Of a DNA stretch of 64,000 nt, positions 61,464-64,000 are shown piece by piece (positions within the stretch are counted from its first letter, which is position 1; each line of letters starts with the position of its first letter). Source of the DNA: Chitinophagaceae bacterium (GTDB lineage Bacteria; Bacteroidota; Bacteroidia; Chitinophagales; Chitinophagaceae); contig JADKHN010000001.1 in assembly GCA_016721725.1 (NCBI GenBank), forward strand, positions 992,001 to 1,056,000, in the 5' to 3' direction. The notes under the pieces were generated by a model. The model saw only the letters and a program-made list of their open reading frames with translations, made no database searches and had not been told where the DNA came from. The position numbers were made by a program, and so were the translations under genes.

Positions 61464-61606
61464 GAAAGATAGGGGAACTCGGGGACAAGCAAAAAGTGAC
61501 AAATAAAAACTTTAGAAAATCTTCAAATTATTATTAAATCATTTGTTTCGTTAATAGCACAAAACGTTTAATCCTTATCAACTCAGTCTCTTTAAAAATT
61601 AATCGC
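61464..61606. other. Spacer before the M28 gene
   Basis: AT-rich and without a gene. No full TTG/TAnnTTTG promoter is evident; the poly-G tract makes the upstream sequence unreliable. Confidence 0.4.
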
Positions 61607-63163
61607 ATGAAAAAGATCGCCACCTTATTGCTGACCACCCATTTGTTGTTATCTGTGTTTTCTTTCGCGCAGAGTAAGGACTCCCTGGTGGTCGTCGCCA
61701 TCATCAAAGAGGCCACCGAAAACTCAAGGCTCGAGAACCTGGCCACCGAACTCCTGACCGATATCGGGCCCCGCCTGGTGGGTACCCCCAAGATGCAGCA
61801 GGCGCACGACTGGGCCCTTGCCAATTACCAGAGCTGGGGCATCAACGCCCGCAATGAAAAATGGGGCGAGTGGCGCGGCTGGGAAAGAGGCATCACGCAC
61901 ATCGATATGATCTCTCCCTGGGTGAAATCACTGGAAGGAACGCAGCTCGCCTGGTGCCCTTCAACCGGAGGGAAAGCGATCACCGCCGAACTGATCATCC
62001 TGCCCGACCTGGCCGATTCCATGGCCTACCAGCAATGGCTGCCCAATGTAAAGGGTAAATTCGTCATGATCTCCATGAAACAGCCTACCGGAAGACCGGA
62101 TTATAACTGGGAGGAATTCGCCACCAAAGAATCCTTCGAAAAGATGAAAAAAGACCGCACCGCTCAAACCGACGCCTGGCGCAAACGAATCAGCAAGACC
62201 GGCTACACCAATAAGGACCTGGCCCTGGCCCTGGAAAAAGCCGGCGCTGCCGGGATCGTGGGATCCAACTGGTCGGCCGGCTTCGGCGTGAACAAGATCT
62301 TCGATGCCAAGACCAAAAAGATCCCCACCGTGGACATCGCCCTGGAAGATTATGCCTTGCTTTACCGCATGGTGGAAACGGGGAAGAACCCGAAGATCAG
62401 TGTGCGGGCCGATTCAAAAGAACTGGGGATGATGCCAACCTTCAATACCGTTGCCGAGATCAAGGGAACGGAAAAACCCGATGAGTATGTGATGCTCTCC
62501 GCTCATTTCGATTCCTGGGACGGCGCAACCGGCGCAACCGATAATGGTACCGGCACCCTTGTGATGATGGAGACCATGCGCATCCTCAAAAAGATATACC
62601 CCAATCCCAAACGTACCATCCTGGTGGGACACTGGGGCAGCGAAGAACAGGGATTGAATGGTTCCCGTGCATTCGTGGAGGACCACCCCGATATCATCAA
62701 AAACATGCAGGCCCTCTTCAATCAGGATAATGGTACCGGGCGCGTAGTAAATCTTTCGGGCGCCGGATTTCTTCATTCTTATGAATACCTGAGCCGCTGG
62801 CTGTCCAGGGTACCTGCCAATTATAAACAGGGTTTAGAGACCCGGTTCCCCGGCTCTCCGGCAGGTGGCGGATCGGATAACGCTTCCTTTGTTGCAGCGG
62901 GGGTTCCGGCCTTCGGATTGGGATCCAACAGCTGGCTCTACGGCAGCTACACCTGGCATACCAACCGCGATACCTACGACAAGATCGTCTTTGACGATGT
63001 GCGCAACAACGCCATCCTCACGGCGATCATGGTCTATATGGCCTGCGAAGACCCGGCAAAGGCGCCACGCGAAAAAATAGTATTGCCGGCCAATTCCCGT
63101 ACCGGCGAACCCGGCAAATGGCCCGAACAAAGATCACCTACGCGTAAGGGTGGGGTGGATTAA
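61607..63163 (+). CDS. M28 family metallopeptidase (carboxypeptidase Q-like)
   Basis: A 518-aa exported zinc peptidase. Signal peptide MKKIATLLLTTHLLLSVFSFAQ. PA-like insertion about 120-270; catalytic M28 domain with SAHFDSWDGATGATDNGTGT (His about 300, Asp about 311), GHWGSEEQGLNGS (Glu about 345), FNQDNGTGRV (Asp about 373) and WHTNRDTYD (His about 450). Unlike the 12.7-kb M28 protein it lacks a PDZ domain and resembles mammalian carboxypeptidase Q. The C-terminus ends in a Pro/Arg-rich tail. Convergent with the aminotransferase; the two stops are only 2 nt apart. Confidence 0.95.
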   Translation: MKKIATLLLTTHLLLSVFSFAQSKDSLVVVAIIKEATENSRLENLATELLTDIGPRLVGTPKMQQAHDWALANYQSWGINARNEKWGEWRGWERGITHIDMISPWVKSLEGTQLAWCPSTGGKAITAELIILPDLADSMAYQQWLPNVKGKFVMISMKQPTGRPDYNWEEFATKESFEKMKKDRTAQTDAWRKRISKTGYTNKDLALALEKAGAAGIVGSNWSAGFGVNKIFDAKTKKIPTVDIALEDYALLYRMVETGKNPKISVRADSKELGMMPTFNTVAEIKGTEKPDEYVMLSAHFDSWDGATGATDNGTGTLVMMETMRILKKIYPNPKRTILVGHWGSEEQGLNGSRAFVEDHPDIIKNMQALFNQDNGTGRVVNLSGAGFLHSYEYLSRWLSRVPANYKQGLETRFPGSPAGGGSDNASFVAAGVPAFGLGSNSWLYGSYTWHTNRDTYDKIVFDDVRNNAILTAIMVYMACEDPAKAPREKIVLPANSRTGEPGKWPEQRSPTRKGGVD

Positions 63164-63165
63164 GA

Positions 63166-64000
63166 TCAGCCGGCCAGTTCATTCAGCGCCAGCACCAGTT
63201 GGTCCAGTTCTTTGGGTGTGGTATAGATATTGGGGGTGATCCGGCATCCGTGTACATTGATATAATCGATGGCCACGGTATAGATCTTGTATTTTTTCAT
63301 CAGGGTCTCCGCCAGGTCGGCGGGTTTCATGCCTTTGATGCCCACATTGGCGATGCCGCAGGATCTTTCGGCCGCGGCCGGCGTATTCACGATGATATTC
63401 GGGTTGCTCCGTACTTTATCGCTCCAGTAGTGTTGCAGGTAACGCAGTCTCTCTTCTTTCCTTTCAGGGCCGATCTTCTGAAAATAGGCGATGGCATCGG
63501 TGATCGCCAGGTAGGTGTGTACCGGGGGTGTGCCGATATGATTCAACCGGTGGATATCATTCTCTTTTACGCTGGGGCTTTCGCCCAGCAGGGGCCAAAG
63601 CCCTTCGATGTTCTCTTTCCTTACATACAGGAAACCTAGCCCCAGTGGGACACTGAGCCATTTGTGCAAACTCGTTCCGTAATAATCGCAGTTCAGTTCG
63701 GAAAGCGAATACCTGAAATGTCCGAAAGCATGGGCTCCGTCAACCAGCACTTTAACGCCCTTGCTGTGGGCCATGTCGCAGATCTTCCGCACGGGCAGGA
63801 TCTGTCCCGTGATATTGATGATATGGCAGACCATCAGCAGTTTTGTTTTTGGCGTGATGGCATCGGCATATAATTGCACGATCTCCTCATCCGATGCCGG
63901 GTGGTTGGGAACAGAAATGACCTTGTTGACCACACCGTACCTTTTGGCCACCAGTTTGAACATATCCAGCATGGCCCCATAATCCTGTTCGGCCATCACG
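63166..64000 (-). CDS. Class V aminotransferase-fold PLP enzyme (5' truncated)
   Basis: Only the last 277 codons are in the window; the reading frame continues past the right edge, so the start is not visible. The PLP-lysine motif is TSLHKWLSVPLG (Lys about residue 111 of the fragment), preceded by LLMVCHIINITGQILP and KVLVDGAHAFGHF. These mark the isopenicillin-N-epimerase/cysteine-desulfurase-like class V group. The C-terminus ends in LVLALNELAG. Substrate unknown; in this group often a Cys desulfurase-like or amino-acid epimerase. Confidence 0.88.
   Translation of the reverse strand, partial: VMAEQDYGAMLDMFKLVAKRYGVVNKVISVPNHPASDEEIVQLYADAITPKTKLLMVCHIINITGQILPVRKICDMAHSKGVKVLVDGAHAFGHFRYSLSELNCDYYGTSLHKWLSVPLGLGFLYVRKENIEGLWPLLGESPSVKENDIHRLNHIGTPPVHTYLAITDAIAYFQKIGPERKEERLRYLQHYWSDKVRSNPNIIVNTPAAAERSCGIANVGIKGMKPADLAETLMKKYKIYTVAIDYINVHGCRITPNIYTTPKELDQLVLALNELAG

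Noticed and set aside
61245..61506. Poly-Pro and poly-Gly ORFs
   Set aside because: Produced only by the G tract; not proteins.

Overview
The window comes from a Bacteroidota chromosome, most likely a Chitinophagaceae-like soil or freshwater member. Evidence: promoters of the TTG-N18/19-TAnnTTTG type (before rho, before the padR operon and before an M16 peptidase gene), weak Shine-Dalgarno signals, an IPExxxVDY-family protein, TonB receptor and VCBS/ASPIC proteins, futalosine-route menaquinone synthesis, and many short dispersed repeats typical of such genomes. By eye the G+C is about one half, except for one AT-rich island at 39.54-41.2 kb. No rRNA, CRISPR array, intact insertion sequence or prophage was seen.

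Layout. 0.3-4.2 kb: tRNA-Val(GAC), asnS (minus) and rho (plus) diverging across a 25-bp tandem array. 4.3-7.9 kb: selenium block mnmH/selU - secreted unknown - selD, with repeat-derived DNA inside selU and at the selD 3' end. 8.0-11.9 kb: Cys-rich exported protein, TonB-dependent receptor, ICMT-like methyltransferase and a secreted unknown. 12-14.4 kb (minus): pterin dehydratase, IPExxxVDY protein, M28 peptidase with PDZ. 14.7-15.3 kb: three very small ORFs. 15.4-24.5 kb (minus): SNF2 helicase, frameshifted comB, SRPBCC protein, gcvT, PspC protein and PadR regulator, the last two each preceded by a matching mini-ORF. 24.9-34.7 kb: lipoprotein, feoB, a CRTAC/VCBS protein with a vanadium haloperoxidase-like partner, DUF3817 and mqnC. 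34.8-39.5 kb (plus): PDZ aspartic protease, an M16 peptidase pair enclosing a TMEM175-like channel, and a small 4-TM protein.

39.5-41.2 kb is a foreign-looking two-gene island. Its larger protein carries a proteasome/HslV-like N-terminus (Thr right after Met, Asp at mature position 17, a K33-like Lys) but is 427 aa long; it is the best candidate here for an undescribed system. 41.2-53 kb: VWA protein, fused E1 alpha-beta dehydrogenase, Cys-rich small protein, LemA + DUF2207 pair, serine beta-lactamase-like lipoprotein, penicillin acylase-family protein and a one-TM protein. 53-61 kb (minus): sulfatase, dctA, lipoprotein, unknown, TPR membrane protein, sterol-desaturase family and DUF1624. 61.3 kb holds a 129-nt G tract that is probably an assembly artefact; then an M28 peptidase and a truncated class V aminotransferase at the right edge.

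A recurring theme is short repeats entering or abutting genes: two related inserts sit in frame inside selU, one forms the alpha-beta linker of the E1 fusion, one supplies the end of selD, and several perfect palindromes lie between genes as likely terminators.
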